Below are positions 63,998 to 64,000 of a DNA stretch of 64,000 nucleotides, piece by piece. A program made the position numbers and the translations under genes. Origin of the DNA: CAZEBW01 sp964510205 (GTDB taxonomy: Bacteria > Chloroflexota > Anaerolineae > VGOG01); the NCBI GenBank assembly GCA_964510205.1, contig CAZEBW010000009.1, positions 17,515 to 81,514 on the forward strand, in the 5' to 3' direction. Under the pieces are notes generated by a model, which had not been told where the DNA came from, searched no databases, and worked only from the letters and a program-made list of their open reading frames with translations. Positions within the stretch are counted from its first letter, which is position 1, and the number at the start of each line of letters is the position of its first letter.

Positions 63998-64000
63998 CTT

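Overview
The window looks like a chromosomal contig from an anaerobic, GC-rich Chloroflexota bacterium, probably Anaerolineae-like. The phylum is an inference. It rests on a tmRNA tag (GEQRLALAA) that resembles the tag I recall for Dehalococcoides, a mevalonate kinase next to a decaprenyl-phosphate phosphoribosyltransferase-like UbiA protein, several Thr/Pro-rich lipoproteins of the monoderm type, and the housekeeping order nusA-ylxR-infB-rbfA-nrnA-truB-ribF. A glycyl radical enzyme with its activase points to an anaerobic niche. I see no phage, plasmid, IS transposase, rRNA operon or CRISPR array.

Layout. 1-5996: end of ruvX, mltG, a branched-chain-type binding lipoprotein, pyrimidine-nucleoside phosphorylase, and an MTA/SAH-deaminase-like amidohydrolase fused to a CYTH-like domain. 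6000-8366: tmRNA, SmpB and a Tsp/CtpA-type protease. 8676-13104: HflX, an S1-domain protein, and MoeA-MobB with a small Cys-rich acidic protein. 13247-31604 (all minus strand): a catabolic island made of an oligopeptide ABC transporter whose binding protein carries a LysM domain, an Asp/Glu/hydantoin-type racemase, an M24 Xaa-Pro peptidase, a HypD-type glycyl radical dehydratase with its activase, and HyuA/HyuB. A two-gene AT-richer insert sits inside it. 32105-45105: envelope and miscellaneous genes, including a lipase-like lipoprotein, a radical SAM protein, remnants of an ABC exporter, tRNA-Asp, threonine aldolase, a nitrilase-family protein, TlyA, isoprenoid genes, a caspase-like lipoprotein and a LysM-M23 endopeptidase. 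45387-58135: rplU-rpmA-rpmE-tdk-hpt (minus), divergent from nusA through rtcB (plus). 58273-63925: universal stress proteins, a Na+/H+ antiporter, a LysW-like zinc ribbon, a 26-residue Lys-rich ORF, an atypical OmpR/PhoB-type regulator and purB.

How genes work together. The 13-31 kb island reads as peptide import, peptide cleavage next to proline, radical dehydration of 4-hydroxyproline, and lactam/hydantoin ring processing. In the ribosome/transcription block, bL31 and NusA carry the same RNA-polymerase-alpha-CTD-like domain (once in bL31, twice in NusA, about 80% identical by eye). I consider this the most unusual protein architecture in the window. Near 61.4-61.8 kb, seven 7-bp motifs in strict 11-bp phase lie directly upstream of a good promoter, an interleaved (pseudoknot or switch) RNA leader and the 26-residue Lys-rich ORF, all just downstream of the PhoB-family regulator gene. 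This is the best candidate for an undescribed regulatory system.

The intergenic DNA is rich in small repeats: a dispersed palindrome of about 90 bp (five copies), a second element of about 80 bp (two copies), cloverleaf-like nested hairpins, and stuttering 7-8 bp repeats, four of which supply the stop codon of the preceding gene.
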